This document shows, piece after piece, positions 52,600 through 61,340 of a stretch of 64,000 nucleotides of DNA. The translations under genes and the position numbers were made by a program. A model generated the notes under the pieces. The model searched no databases and had not been told where the DNA came from. It saw nothing but the letters and a program-made list of their open reading frames with translations. Position 1 is the stretch's first letter, and the number at the start of each line of letters is the position of its first letter. Origin of the DNA: Melastoma dodecandrum (lineage: Eukaryota > Streptophyta > Magnoliopsida > Myrtales > Melastomataceae); contig JARUPY010000385.1 of the NCBI GenBank assembly GCA_029817715.1, positions 682,001 through 746,000 of the forward strand, in the 5' to 3' direction.

Positions 52600-54228
52600 T
52601 CAGGCCTCGGCCTGGGCGTGGGCCGTCGCCTCGCCATCCCCGACCTGCTCGGCCTCTTCCTCGGTCTCCGGCTCCGGCAGGGCCTCGATCCAGCCGGCCT
52701 TCAGGCGGGCCGCCATGATCAGGGCCTCGGCCTCGGCGCGGGACAGGTCGAACCCGTCGAGGTAGCCGGCGTGGCGCACGGCCTCGGGGCCGCGGCCCTC
52801 GGTGTACCCCACGAGGTCGTCGGTGGCGCAGCCCGCCAGATCCTCGACGCTCTTCACGTCGTTCTCGCCGAGCGCCACCATCATGGGCGTGGTGATGCCC
52901 TCGATCTCGCGCAGCTCGTCGGCGACGCCGAGTTCCGTGCGGCGGGCATCGTGCGCCTGCTCGATCCGGGCGAGGTGGTCCTGGGCGCGGGCCTGAATCT
53001 CGGCGCCGGTCTCGTCGTCGAGCCCCTGGATGCCGGACAGCTCATTGAGATCGACGTAGGCGATCTCCTCGACGTTGCGGAAGCCTTCCGCAGCGAGCAG
53101 CTGGCCCACGGTCTCGTCGACGTCGAGCGCCTCCATGAACACCTGGGTCCGCTCGGCGAACTCCTTCTGGCGGCGCTCCGATTCCTCGGCCTCGGTGAGA
53201 ATGTCGATGTCCCAGCCGGTGAGCTGGGAGGCCAGCCGCACGTTTTGGCCGCGGCGGCCGATCGCCAGCGAAAGCTGGTCGTCCGGCACCACCACCTCGA
53301 TGCGGTCGGCCTCCTCGTCGAGCACCACCTTCACCACCTCGGCGGGCTGGAGGGCGTTGACGATGAAGGTCGCCTCGTCCTCGGACCACGGGATGATGTC
53401 GATCTTCTCGCCCTGGAGCTCGCCGACGACGGCCTGCACGCGCGATCCGCGCATGCCCACGCACGCACCGACCGGATCGATGCTCCCATCGCGGGAGATC
53501 ACCGCGATCTTGGCGCGGGAGCCCGGATCGCGGGCCACCGCCTTCACCTCGACGATGCCGTCGTAGATCTCGGGGACTTCCTGGCCGAACAGCTTGGCCA
53601 TGAACTGGGGATGCGAGCGCGACAGGAAGATCTGCGGACCGCGGACCTCCGAGCGCACGTCGAACAGGTAGGAGCGGATGCGGTCACCCGGCCGGAAGGT
53701 CTCGCGCGGGATCATCTCGTCCCGGCGCACGATGCCCTCGCCGCGGCCGAGATCGACGATCACGTTGCCGTACTCGACCCGCTTCACGATGCCATTGAGG
53801 ATCTCGCCGATCCGGTCCTTGTACTCGTCGAACTGGCGGGCGCGCTCGGCGTCGCGCACCTTCTGGACGATGACCTGCTTGGCCGACTGGGCGGCGACGC
53901 GGCCGAAATCGAAGGGCGGCAGGGTGTCGGAGATCACGTCGCCGACCAGCGCGCCGGGGTTGTAGCGGCGGGCCTGATCCAGGGTGATCTCGCGGGCGTC
54001 GTTCTCCACCTCGTCGACCACCAGGAGGTGGCGCGAGAGGCGCAGCGCCCCGGTCTTCGGGTCGATCTCGGCGTGAACGTCCGTCTCGGCGCCGTAGCGG
54101 GAGCGGGCGGCCTTGGCGATCGCCTCCTCCATCGCGTCGATCACGATGGAGCGGTCGATCACCTTCTCGCGGGCGACCGCGTCGGCGATCTGGAGGAGTT
54201 CGAGCCTGTTGGCGCTGACGACGGCCAT
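52600..54228 (-). CDS. nusA: Transcription termination/antitermination factor NusA
   Basis: RNA polymerase elongation factor of 542 residues. The N-terminal domain begins [22 protein letters not shown], followed by S1 ([20 protein letters not shown]), two KH domains ([35 protein letters not shown]) and C-terminal acidic repeats ([34 protein letters not shown]). The ATG 54228 gives the universal N terminus; the 51 bp upstream in-frame extension is not conserved-looking. It is the second gene of the operon and could act on the attenuator in the leader. Confidence 0.97.
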   Translation of the reverse strand: MAVVSANRLELLQIADAVAREKVIDRSIVIDAMEEAIAKAARSRYGAETDVHAEIDPKTGALRLSRHLLVVDEVENDAREITLDQARRYNPGALVGDVISDTLPPFDFGRVAAQSAKQVIVQKVRDAERARQFDEYKDRIGEILNGIVKRVEYGNVIVDLGRGEGIVRRDEMIPRETFRPGDRIRSYLFDVRSEVRGPQIFLSRSHPQFMAKLFGQEVPEIYDGIVEVKAVARDPGSRAKIAVISRDGSIDPVGACVGMRGSRVQAVVGELQGEKIDIIPWSEDEATFIVNALQPAEVVKVVLDEEADRIEVVVPDDQLSLAIGRRGQNVRLASQLTGWDIDILTEAEESERRQKEFAERTQVFMEALDVDETVGQLLAAEGFRNVEEIAYVDLNELSGIQGLDDETGAEIQARAQDHLARIEQAHDARRTELGVADELREIEGITTPMMVALGENDVKSVEDLAGCATDDLVGYTEGRGPEAVRHAGYLDGFDLSRAEAEALIMAARLKAGWIEALPEPETEEEAEQVGDGEATAHAQAEA

Positions 54229-54293
54229 CGGTTTCGGTCCTTCTCTTCCGTCAAATTCTTGGGGCCGGCCGCGAGGCAACCGACGCTTGGGTG

Positions 54294-55058
54294 TCAGTGC
54301 AGCGAGTCGCGGTCCTTGAGCCGGGACGCCTTGGTCACCACCGGCTTCCTGGGACCGGTCCGCGCCGGTTTCGTGGGCTTGGCCGCGGGGCTGGCCTTCT
54401 TCGGCCCCTGCGGGCGGAAGGCGCTGCGGGCGGGCGGGGCCTGCTCCTCGGCCGGCTCGTCGTCGTCCTCACCGTCGTCGGCCGCGTCTTCGGCGGGCGG
54501 ACCGCCCCGGCGAAGCGACTCGCGGATCAGCTCGTCGGTGAGGACGAGGTGGGCCTCGGCGAGGTTCTTGAGCGGCAGGTCGATGCGGCTCGGCAGCCCT
54601 TCCTTCACGTCGGGCAGGTCGATCGGGACGATCTGTTTGTCGAGATCCGGCGCACCGAGGATGCCGCGGAAACGCTTGCGCCCGTCGAGCGGCGGGCTCA
54701 GCTCGACCTTGGCCTCGTAGCCTTCCCAGCGGGCGAAGTCCGAGACCCGCACCAGCGGCCGGTCGATCCCCGGCGAGGACACCTCGAGGTTGTAGGCCCC
54801 ACCCACCGGATCGTCGACGTCGAGGAGCGGCGAGATCGTGCGGCTCACCGTCTCGCAATCCGCGATCGTGAAGGTGCCGTCGGGCCGCTCGACCATGATC
54901 TGGACGGTGCAGCCGTTGATGTTGGACATCTTCACCCGGACCAGCCGGAAGCCGAGGCCCTGGAGCGGCCCCTCGATCACCTGCGCGACGCGCGCGGCGA
55001 CACCGGCCTCGCGGACGAGGCGCTTCTCGGACAGATCCGCTTCGATCTCAGACGACAT
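54294..55058 (-). CDS. rimP: Ribosome maturation factor RimP
   Basis: Needed for 30S assembly. The 254-residue protein has a RimP_N domain ([36 protein letters not shown]) and the conserved [20 protein letters not shown]. It is longer than the ~150-200 residues typical of RimP because of a C-terminal extension with an acidic block ([17 protein letters not shown]) and a basic Lys/Pro/Arg tail. First gene of the operon; the start at 55058 (MSSEIEADL) removes a non-conserved upstream reading-frame extension. Confidence 0.94.
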   Translation of the reverse strand: MSSEIEADLSEKRLVREAGVAARVAQVIEGPLQGLGFRLVRVKMSNINGCTVQIMVERPDGTFTIADCETVSRTISPLLDVDDPVGGAYNLEVSSPGIDRPLVRVSDFARWEGYEAKVELSPPLDGRKRFRGILGAPDLDKQIVPIDLPDVKEGLPSRIDLPLKNLAEAHLVLTDELIRESLRRGGPPAEDAADDGEDDDEPAEEQAPPARSAFRPQGPKKASPAAKPTKPARTGPRKPVVTKASRLKDRDSLH

Positions 55059-55132
55059 GTGTGGTGGTGAACACCCTTCGCGGCGTTCTGCGTGGCCCGC
55101 CCGCGAGCGTTCGACGAAAAAGACGTGCGGCG

Positions 55133-55164
55133 AAAAAAAAGAGCGGACCCGGTGGGGCCCACTC
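55133..55164 (-). terminator. Leader terminator (candidate attenuator) upstream of rimP
   Basis: On the minus strand a 10-bp stem (GAGTGGGCCC / GGGTCCGCTC, two wobble pairs) with loop CACC, directly followed by a run of eight or nine T residues. It lies 75 bp before the rimP ATG and after the promoter, in the sense direction. Confidence 0.8.
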
Positions 55165-55206
55165 CCGAACCGCAGCCTCTCGACTGCCATCAGAACTGTT
55201 GAAGGT

Positions 55207-55235
55207 TAGATAGCGATCCTTCGTCGGAAGCGCAA
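55207..55235 (-). promoter_or_regulatory. Promoter of the rimP-nusA-infB operon
   Basis: Minus strand: -35 TTGCGC (55230-55235), preceded by C, spacer of 17 bp, -10 TATCTA (55207-55212). It matches the alphaproteobacterial housekeeping consensus well. Confidence 0.6.
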
Positions 55236-55278
55236 GACGGGTTCGGAACACCGCGCGGCCCGCGTCTTTCAGATCTCG

Positions 55279-55389
55279 CCCTCGTCCCGAGGTGCCGGAG
55301 CGCAGGCCTCGAAGGAGCGCTCCGGAAAGCTCTGCGATCCCTGGATCCCTCCTTCGAGGCTCGCTGCGCTCGCACCTCAGGATGAGGGG
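55279..55389. repeat. Palindromic repeat family E
   Basis: Inverted arms of about 38 bp: left CCCGAGGTGCCGGAGCGCAG / GGCCTCGAAGGAG and right CTCCTTCGAGGCTCGCTGCG / CTCGCACCTCAGGATGAGG. A weaker remnant is near 18498-18540. Confidence 0.7.
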
Positions 55390-55422
55390 GATGGTTTGGA
55401 GATCCGATGCCAGCAGAGCGCG

Positions 55423-56442
55423 TCAGCCGCTCCGCGGCACCCGCCCCTCCAGCGGATAGGCCGGCTCGTTGTAGCCCGGCGTCGTCGGGTGCCCCGGCGC
55501 CACGAACCCGTCGACCAGCGCCTCGTCCTCCGGGGTGAAGGCGTAGTCGAGGGCGCCGAGATATTCCTGCCACTGCGCCTCCGTGCGCGGCCCGGCGATC
55601 ACGCCGGTGACGAGGCGGTTGTTCAGCACCCAGGCGGTGGCGAACTGGCCGGCCGTGATGCCGCGGGCCTCGGCATGCTCCTTGAGCGTCCAGGCGATGC
55701 GCAGGGATTCCGGCCGCCATTCGGTCTGCATCATCCGGGTGTCCTGCCGTCCGGCGCGGGATTCGGCCGGCGGCGGGGCATCGGGATCGTACTTGCCGGT
55801 GAGCACGCCGCGGGCGAGCGGAGAGTACGGCACGACGCCAAGCCCGTAATGGGCGCAGGCCGGCAGGTGCTCGGTCTCGGGCATGCGGTTGAAGGCGTTG
55901 TAGTAGGGCTGGCTCACCACCGGCCGGTCGATGCCGAGCTCATCGCAGAGCCGGCAGATCTCGGCGACCCGCCAGGATCGGTGGTTCGAGACGCCGAAGT
56001 GCCGAATCTTGCCCGCCCGCACGAGGTCGGCCATCGCGCGCACCGTCTCGGCGAGCGGCGTGTCGTGGTCCTCCTTGTGGAGGTAGTAGATGTCGATGAA
56101 GTCGGTGCCGAGCCGGCGCAGGCTGTCCTCGGCGGCCTTCATCACGTGGACGCGCGAGAGGCCGCGGTCGTTGACGCCCGGACCGGTCGGGTTGGCGACC
56201 TTGGTGGCCAGGATCCAGGCGCTGCGGTCGGCCCGGATGGCCCGGCCGGTGATCTCCTCCGAGCGGCCCTCCGTGTAGACGTTGGCGGTGTCGATGAAGT
56301 TCACCCCCGCCTCCCGGGCGCTGGCGACGATGCGGCCGGCGGTCGCCTCGTCGGTGGGGCCGCCGAACATCATCGTGCCGAGGCAGATCGGCGAGACCTT
56401 GAGGCCGGAGCGGCCGAGAGTGCGGTACTGCATGGGATCCAT
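55423..56442 (-). CDS. Aldo/keto reductase
   Basis: NADPH-dependent oxidoreductase of 339 residues with the (beta/alpha)8 fold. The conserved catalytic Asp and Tyr are in FIDTANVYTEGRSEE, Lys in ILATKV, and His in DIYYLHKEDHDT; the NADP-binding C-terminal portion includes VVPYSPLARGVLTGKY and TGVIAGPRTEAQWQEYL. It resembles the YajO/IolS-type branch. The substrate is unknown. It reads away from msrQ and ends near the repeat upstream of the rimP operon. Confidence 0.92.
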   Translation of the reverse strand: MDPMQYRTLGRSGLKVSPICLGTMMFGGPTDEATAGRIVASAREAGVNFIDTANVYTEGRSEEITGRAIRADRSAWILATKVANPTGPGVNDRGLSRVHVMKAAEDSLRRLGTDFIDIYYLHKEDHDTPLAETVRAMADLVRAGKIRHFGVSNHRSWRVAEICRLCDELGIDRPVVSQPYYNAFNRMPETEHLPACAHYGLGVVPYSPLARGVLTGKYDPDAPPPAESRAGRQDTRMMQTEWRPESLRIAWTLKEHAEARGITAGQFATAWVLNNRLVTGVIAGPRTEAQWQEYLGALDYAFTPEDEALVDGFVAPGHPTTPGYNEPAYPLEGRVPRSG

Positions 56443-56482
56443 CCGGTGTCCGTCGCCCCGCTATCTCGCCGCGGCGCGGCCC

Positions 56483-56518
56483 AGGTCAACCACACAGGTC
56501 AACCACACAGGTCAACCC
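56483..56518. repeat. Short tandem repeat between the reductase and msrQ
   Basis: The 13-bp unit AGGTCAACCACAC is repeated about 2.7 times (56483-56495, 56496-56508, then a truncated copy). Confidence 0.85.
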
Positions 56519-56639
56519 AACCCTGTAACCGTAGCGGCCCCGCGGCGAACCGACCCGTGACGGCACCGACGCCCGAAGACAGCCGTTTCCGGGAGCCCGT
56601 TCGCGCCCCCTCCACCGTCTCAAGCCCCGTTCGCGCCCC

Positions 56640-57569
56640 ATGATCGACCGCTTGGCCGGCTCCCTCGGCATCCCTCTCCCTTGGCTCGACCGGGCCGGCC
56701 GCCTCTCCTGGCTGAAGCTCGCGGTGTTCGCGGGCTGCATCGCGCCGGCGCTCTACCTCGCCGCCGCCTACCGGCTCGACGCGCTGGGCGCCAAGCCGAT
56801 CACCGCCCTGATCCATGCCACCGGCGAATGGGCGGTGCGCTTCCTGCTCTTCTCCCTAGCGATCTCGCCGCTGCGCCGCATCGCCGACTGGCCGAAGGTC
56901 ATCGGCGTCCGGCGCATGCTCGGCATCACCGTGATGGCCTACGCGGTGGCGCACCTCACCCTGTACGCGGTCGATCAGAACCTGATCCTCACCAAGATCG
57001 TCTCGGAGATCGCGCTGCGGCTGTACCTGACGATCGGCTTCGTGGCGCTGGTCGGGCTGATCGCCCTGGGCCTGACCTCGACGGACGCGGCCGTGCGCAA
57101 CCTCGGCCCGAACTGGCACCGGCTGCACCGGCTCGTCTACACGATCGCGGTGCTGGCCCTCGTCCACTACTTCCTGCAATCGAAGATCGACGTCACCGAT
57201 CCGGTCTTCTCGGCCGGGCTGTTCCTGCTGCTGATGGGCTGGCGGGCGATGCGGCGGTTCAAGTGGCCGGAGCGGCCATGGTCGCTCCTGCTGCTCGCGA
57301 TCCTCGCCGGGCTGGCGACGGCGGGACTGGAGGCGGCGTGGTACGGGCTCGCCAGCGGCGTCCCGGCGAACCTCGTGCTTGCCGCCAACCTGGATTTTTC
57401 CGGCCCGATCCGGCCGGCCTGGTGGGTGCTGGCGATCGGCCTGTCCCTGCCGCTCATGGCGCTTGTGCGCGGCCCGAAGCCCCGCGCTGCTGGACCGGTG
57501 ACGCGCCCACGGCCGGCCTCCGCACCCCGCCGGGAGCTCGTGCGAGAACCCTTGTCGCCGCGAGCCTGA
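56640..57569 (+). CDS. msrQ: MsrQ-type ferric reductase-like membrane protein
   Basis: A 309-residue inner-membrane heme b protein that passes electrons to the periplasmic methionine sulfoxide reductase MsrP. About six helices are visible; conserved histidines are in LIHATGEWAVR, YAVAHLTLYAV and NWHRLHRLVYTIAVLALVHYF. A basic Pro-rich tail of ~35 residues follows the last helix. MsrP is not adjacent, so either it is elsewhere or the protein has another partner. The ATG at 56640 opens the usual start. Confidence 0.88.
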   Translation: MIDRLAGSLGIPLPWLDRAGRLSWLKLAVFAGCIAPALYLAAAYRLDALGAKPITALIHATGEWAVRFLLFSLAISPLRRIADWPKVIGVRRMLGITVMAYAVAHLTLYAVDQNLILTKIVSEIALRLYLTIGFVALVGLIALGLTSTDAAVRNLGPNWHRLHRLVYTIAVLALVHYFLQSKIDVTDPVFSAGLFLLLMGWRAMRRFKWPERPWSLLLLAILAGLATAGLEAAWYGLASGVPANLVLAANLDFSGPIRPAWWVLAIGLSLPLMALVRGPKPRAAGPVTRPRPASAPRRELVREPLSPRA

Positions 57570-57637
57570 TGCCGCAGAACCCGCGGCCGGCCCCCGCCAT
57601 CGACGGTCCGGGCCGCAGCGGAGCTTGTCAGGACGCC

Positions 57638-58075
57638 ATGCGCGGCACCCTTCTCCTCATCGCGGGCCTGCTCTCGCCGACCGGCGCCCTCGCGGCGCCG
57701 GACATGCCCGCGAAGCCGGCCGCCAAGGCGGCGCCCTCCGCAACGAAGGCGGCGCCCGCCGCAACGCAGGCGGCGCCCGCCACACCATCCCCTGCGCCGA
57801 CCGCGCCCGCCAGCGCGGCCTGCACCCCGCCCGAGCCGCCGCCCGCCTCCGCGCGCCCGGCGAAGCCCGCGCTGCCGGACAAGCCGGCCTGCCTCGACGC
57901 CAAGGAGGGTTGCCCGGGCTGGGAGGCCTACAGCTACAACGACGCGATCAAGGCCTATAACCTGCAGGCCCAGGCCTTCCGGCCGATCGCTGAGGCCTAC
58001 CTGCAGAAGCTCAACGCCTACGTGAAGGCGAGCGGCGAGTACGCGCAGTGCGAAGTGAACGCGATGCAGAAATGA
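57638..58075 (+). CDS. Secreted Ala/Pro-rich hypothetical protein
   Basis: A 145-residue protein. MRGTLLLIAGLLSPTGALAA is a clean signal peptide, favouring ATG 57638 (preceded by AGGA) over ATG 57569, which overlaps the msrQ stop (TGATG). The mature part has an Ala/Lys/Pro low-complexity stretch and then a folded-looking tail with four cysteines (CTPPEP, CLDAKEGC, QCEVN) and AIKAYNLQAQAFRPIAEAY. I do not recognise a family. Its position right after msrQ suggests co-transcription. Confidence 0.65.
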   Translation: MRGTLLLIAGLLSPTGALAAPDMPAKPAAKAAPSATKAAPAATQAAPATPSPAPTAPASAACTPPEPPPASARPAKPALPDKPACLDAKEGCPGWEAYSYNDAIKAYNLQAQAFRPIAEAYLQKLNAYVKASGEYAQCEVNAMQK

Positions 58076-58184
58076 CCGGCTGAACGGCGGCCAACAGGAC
58101 GCCTCTGGGGCGGTTCAGGCGGCGGGGCGCAACCTCCAGTGATGATGGCCGCGATCCCCGCGGCCCGCTCACGCCGAGGGCTCC

Positions 58185-58556
58185 GTGTCCGCCCGTCGCT
58201 TCCCCATCCGCACCGCGCTCTGTGCCCTGATCCTCGCCGCCGGCCCGGCGCTCGCCGCCGATTTCGACGGCCCCTATCCGCCGCCCCATGGCTATGGCGG
58301 CCCGATCCAGGAGGACGAGCCGGAGGGCCGTCCTCCGCCCCCGCGTCCCGAGCCGGAGTTCCACAGACCGCGCTTCACCGCGGGCCCACCCGATTCGTGC
58401 CGGGAATTCGTCCGGCGCCGGTTCGATCCGGACGGCGCACCGGTCGTGCGCCGGGTGCGGGTCTGCGACGAGCCGGGCTTCGACCGCGGGCCGCCCCCTC
58501 CGCCGCCGCCGCCGGAGGACATCCCGCCCCGCCGCTGGGACGGGCCCCGCTGGTGA
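58185..58556 (+). CDS. Secreted Pro-rich hypothetical protein
   Basis: A 123-residue protein starting at GTG 58185, with a signal peptide (RTALCALILAAGPALAA). The mature sequence is very rich in Pro and Arg (GRPPPPRPEPE and a run of eight Pro) and has two cysteines, in DSCREFVRRRF and VRVCDEPG. No family recognised. The Pro-rich composition makes part of the reading frame look shadow-like, but the signal peptide and cysteine pair support it. Confidence 0.5.
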   Translation: MSARRFPIRTALCALILAAGPALAADFDGPYPPPHGYGGPIQEDEPEGRPPPPRPEPEFHRPRFTAGPPDSCREFVRRRFDPDGAPVVRRVRVCDEPGFDRGPPPPPPPPEDIPPRRWDGPRW

Positions 58557-58568
58557 GGTCGAGCCGGC

Positions 58569-58745
58569 TCAGGTCCGGGCCGGCGCCTTCCTGAGGGCGG
58601 CCGCGAAGGCCTTGAGCTGGCGGTTCAGATCCGCCAGCTCGTTCAGCGCGATGGTCTTGTGGCCGTCGCGGACCGCGCGCTCGATATCCTCGACCTGCGC
58701 GGCGACGAGGCGGCGGATGGCGTCGGCAACATGGTGTCGGTTCAT
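58569..58745 (-). CDS. Small helical hypothetical protein (58 residues)
   Basis: Begins ATG 58745 (MNRHHVADAIRRLVAAQVED), continues with IERAVRDGHKTIALNELADL and stops TGA at 58569. The composition is that of an amphipathic helical protein and the third-position GC is high, as expected for real genes here. It is convergent with the Pro-rich gene (12 bp between stops). No family recognised; it is shorter than common annotation cut-offs. Confidence 0.5.
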   Translation of the reverse strand: MNRHHVADAIRRLVAAQVEDIERAVRDGHKTIALNELADLNRQLKAFAAALRKAPART

Positions 58746-58883
58746 CGGTTTTCAGCGTCTCGTGGCGCGTCCTGACGGGCCTCAACGGATGGCCGCAGCG
58801 CGGCCATCGACACGATCCGGTGATAGGCCGGTAGGCTTAACCGTTGGTGTCCGCGCCCCGCCCCGCGCACAGGAGACTTGGCC

Positions 58884-59282
58884 CTAGCGGCGCCCGTGCA
58901 TCTCGGCCCGGCGCATCGGCATCGCGTCGATCGTGGCGAACAGCCGCTGGGGCGCGATCGGCATCTCCGCGGTGAGCTTGGCGCCGCCGTCCTTCCCGAT
59001 CAGGACGGCCCGGAAGCTGTCGACCGGCAGGCCGAGCCGGGCGCGCAGGGCCCTGGCCTCCGGCCCGGCGCCGACCGCCTCCAGCACGACGAGATCGCGC
59101 TCGGCGAGGCCGCTGTGGACGGGACCCAGGGCGGCCCGCTGCGCCTTGAGCTGCGCGTCCGCGGCGTCGGGCGCCGACAGGACCAGCACCCGCGCCCGGT
59201 CGCGGTAGCCGTCGAGGGGACCGGCCAGGGCGGCCCCCGCCGCCAGGACCGCCAATCCGAGACCGAGTGCCGTCTCCCGCAT
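58884..59282 (-). CDS. DUF4174 family secreted protein
   Basis: A 132-residue protein with a signal peptide (METALGLGLAVLAAGAALAG-like, residues 1-21). The DUF4174 pattern is present: RARVLVLSAPDAADAQLKAQ, GLAERDLVVLEAVG and FRAVLIGKDGGAKLTAEMPI, ending IDAMPMRRAEM. The family has a thioredoxin-like fold without the active-site CXXC and no known function. Start at ATG 59282. It is divergent from the MDR oxidoreductase gene. Confidence 0.8.
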   Translation of the reverse strand: MRETALGLGLAVLAAGAALAGPLDGYRDRARVLVLSAPDAADAQLKAQRAALGPVHSGLAERDLVVLEAVGAGPEARALRARLGLPVDSFRAVLIGKDGGAKLTAEMPIAPQRLFATIDAMPMRRAEMHGRR

Positions 59283-59403
59283 GCCGCCGCTCCACGCTTC
59301 AGAGACGGGACAACGCGCGAACCGGGGCGGAGATCTCCGCGGCGCCTTGGCCGTCGCGGCCCGGCGCCCCAGATCGGTGCGACACCTGATCCCGGAGTCC
59401 GCC

Positions 59404-60420
59404 ATGACCGCCATGAACCGCCGCATCGTCCTGGCCTCGCGCCCCCACGGGGAGCCGCGCCCCGAGAACTTCCGCCTGGAGGAGGTGCCGGTGCCGCAGC
59501 CCGGTCCGGGCCAGGTCCTCCTGCGCACCCGCTGGCTGTCCCTCGACCCCTACATGCGCGGCCGGATGAGCGACGCGAAATCCTACGCGGCGCCGGTCGA
59601 GATCGGCGCGCCGATCACCGCCGAGACGGTGGGCGAAGTCGTGGCCTCGAACCATCCGGACCACGCGGTCGGCGACCTGCTCACCGCCTTCGCGGGCTGG
59701 CAGGAGTACTTCGTCACCGACGGCAAGGGCTCGCGCCCGGTCGATCCCAGCGCCGCGCCGCCCTCGACGGCTTTGGGCGTGCTCGGAATGCCGGGCATGA
59801 CCGCCTATACCGGCCTCCTCAACATCGGCCGGCCGAAGGCGGGCGAGACCGTGGTGGTCGCGGCCGCCGCCGGGCCGGTGGGCTCGCTGGTCGGGCAGAT
59901 CGCCAAGCTGAAGGGCGCCCGCGCCGTGGGGATCGCGGGCGGGCCGGACAAGTGCCGCTACCTCACGGAGGAACTCGGCTTCGACGCCGCCGTGGATCAC
60001 CGCGGCGATGATCTGCCGGGTGCGCTCGCCGCCGCTTGCCCGAAGGGGATCGACGTCTATTTCGAGAATGTCGGCGGCGCGGTCTTCGCCGCCGTGATGC
60101 CGCTGCTCAACCCCTTCGCGCGGATCCCGGTCTGCGGCCTCGTCTCGGCCTACAACGCCACCGAGGTGCCGCCGGGGCCGGACCGTCTGCCGGGCCTGAT
60201 GCGCTCGGTCCTGACCAACCGCCTGCACATCCAGGGTTTCATCGTCTGGGACTTCGCCGACCAGGCCGAGACTTTTCGCAATGAGGTCGGCGCCTGGATC
60301 CGGGAAGGCCGCGTGCGCTACCGCGAGGACGTGGTCGAGGGCCTGGAGAGGGCGCCGGAGGCTTTCATCGGCCTGTTGAAAGGTCGCAATTTCGGCAAGC
60401 TGGTCGTGCGCGTCTCCTGA
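59404..60420 (+). CDS. NADP-dependent MDR-family oxidoreductase (CurA-like)
   Basis: A 338-residue medium-chain dehydrogenase/reductase without structural zinc, of the leukotriene B4 dehydrogenase/CurA group. It shows NRRIVLASRPHGEPRPENF at the start, LDPYMRGRM, and the NADPH motif VVAAAAGPVGSLVGQIAKL near residue 158, with YFENVGGAVF. Likely reduces alpha,beta-unsaturated ketones or aldehydes. ATG at 59404 or 59413 both fit. It ends just before the ssb promoter. Confidence 0.9.
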   Translation: MTAMNRRIVLASRPHGEPRPENFRLEEVPVPQPGPGQVLLRTRWLSLDPYMRGRMSDAKSYAAPVEIGAPITAETVGEVVASNHPDHAVGDLLTAFAGWQEYFVTDGKGSRPVDPSAAPPSTALGVLGMPGMTAYTGLLNIGRPKAGETVVVAAAAGPVGSLVGQIAKLKGARAVGIAGGPDKCRYLTEELGFDAAVDHRGDDLPGALAAACPKGIDVYFENVGGAVFAAVMPLLNPFARIPVCGLVSAYNATEVPPGPDRLPGLMRSVLTNRLHIQGFIVWDFADQAETFRNEVGAWIREGRVRYREDVVEGLERAPEAFIGLLKGRNFGKLVVRVS

Positions 60421-60427
60421 CGGCCGC

Positions 60428-60456
60428 TTGCTGCCGTTATGGAACAGATATAGAAC
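60428..60456 (+). promoter_or_regulatory. ssb promoter overlapped by an alphaproteobacterial SOS (LexA) box
   Basis: -35 TTGCTG (60428-60433), 17-bp spacer, -10 TAGAAC (60451-60456). The direct repeat GAAC-N7-GAAC (60442-60445 and 60453-60456), which is the complement of the known GTTC-N7-GTTC LexA site of alphaproteobacteria, covers the -10. Confidence 0.75.
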
Positions 60457-60588
60457 AAAGAAATCCGACGGCGCTGCGGAAAGCGGGCACAAGCCCGAAC
60501 CGCAGGTTGCCGCTCCGGAGGCCCGGGCGCATGGTTCGCGCGCCGCCGGGCCGATGCCCTGTGAGATCCGTACGATAAGGAGAGAGCG

Positions 60589-61155
60589 ATGGCGGGCAGC
60601 GTCAACAAGGTGATTCTGGTGGGCAATCTGGGGCGCGACCCCGAGATGCGCCGGCTCGGTTCGGGCGATCCGGTGTGCAACCTGCGCATCGCCACCTCCG
60701 AGTCGTGGAAGGACAAGGCCAGCGGCGAGCGCAAGGAGAAGACCGAGTGGCACTCGGTCGTGATCTACAACGACAACCTCGCCCGCGTCGCCGAGCAGTA
60801 TCTGCGCAAGGGCTCGAAGGTTTATATCGAGGGCCAGCTCCAGACCCGGAAGTGGACCGACAATTCCGGCGTCGAGAAGTACACCACCGAGGTGGTGCTC
60901 CAGCGCTTCCGCGGCGAGATGACGATCCTCGACGGGCGCGGCGGCGGTGGCGGCGGCGACTTCGCCGGCGAGGACGAGGGCGGCGGGCAGATCAGCCGCG
61001 GCGGCGATTTCGGTGGTGGTCGGGGCAGCGACCGTGGCGGCGAGTTCGGCGGCGGCCGTGCCCAGGGCGGCGAGCGCCGTCCGGCCCCGGCCTCCTCGGG
61101 CAGCGGCGGCGGTGGCAATCGCGGCTATGACCTCGACGACGACATCCCGTTCTAG
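60589..61155 (+). CDS. ssb: Single-stranded DNA-binding protein
   Basis: Binds ssDNA as a tetramer in replication and repair. The 188-residue protein has the OB fold ([51 protein letters not shown]) in residues 1-115, a Gly-rich linker (residues about 118-180, with GGGGGDF and [10 protein letters not shown]) and the conserved acidic tip DDDIPF that recruits partners. An AAGGAGAGAG ribosome-binding site precedes the ATG. The promoter carries an SOS box. Confidence 0.97.
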   Translation: MAGSVNKVILVGNLGRDPEMRRLGSGDPVCNLRIATSESWKDKASGERKEKTEWHSVVIYNDNLARVAEQYLRKGSKVYIEGQLQTRKWTDNSGVEKYTTEVVLQRFRGEMTILDGRGGGGGGDFAGEDEGGGQISRGGDFGGGRGSDRGGEFGGGRAQGGERRPAPASSGSGGGGNRGYDLDDDIPF

Positions 61156-61217
61156 GACGTTCCGGGTGCGAAGGCGGCCCGGCGACAGGCTCAGCAGACC
61201 CTGGACGTTGTGATCGG

Positions 61218-61246
61218 ACCTGCCGCGCCCCGCGCGGCGGGTTTCT
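61218..61246 (+). terminator. Intrinsic terminator after ssb
   Basis: Stem ACCTGCCGCGC (61218-61228) with GCGCGGCGGGT (61232-61242), loop CCC, followed by TTTCT. Confidence 0.75.
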
Positions 61247-61340
61247 CGTTGGAACCGGGGACCCGGCCGGTGCCGGAAGCACCGTCGGCGATCGTCAATC
61301 CGCGCCTCCGGAAGATTGCCTCCAGCCGCAACGGATCCTC

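Larger units (their letters stand above)
55059..55422 (-). other. Leader and upstream region of the rimP operon
   Basis: 364 bp holding, in transcript order, part of a family E repeat, a promoter (55207-55235), a leader of ~140 nt with an intrinsic terminator (55133-55164) and then ~75 nt more before rimP. No ORF is credible. Interesting as a regulated leader. Confidence 0.6.
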
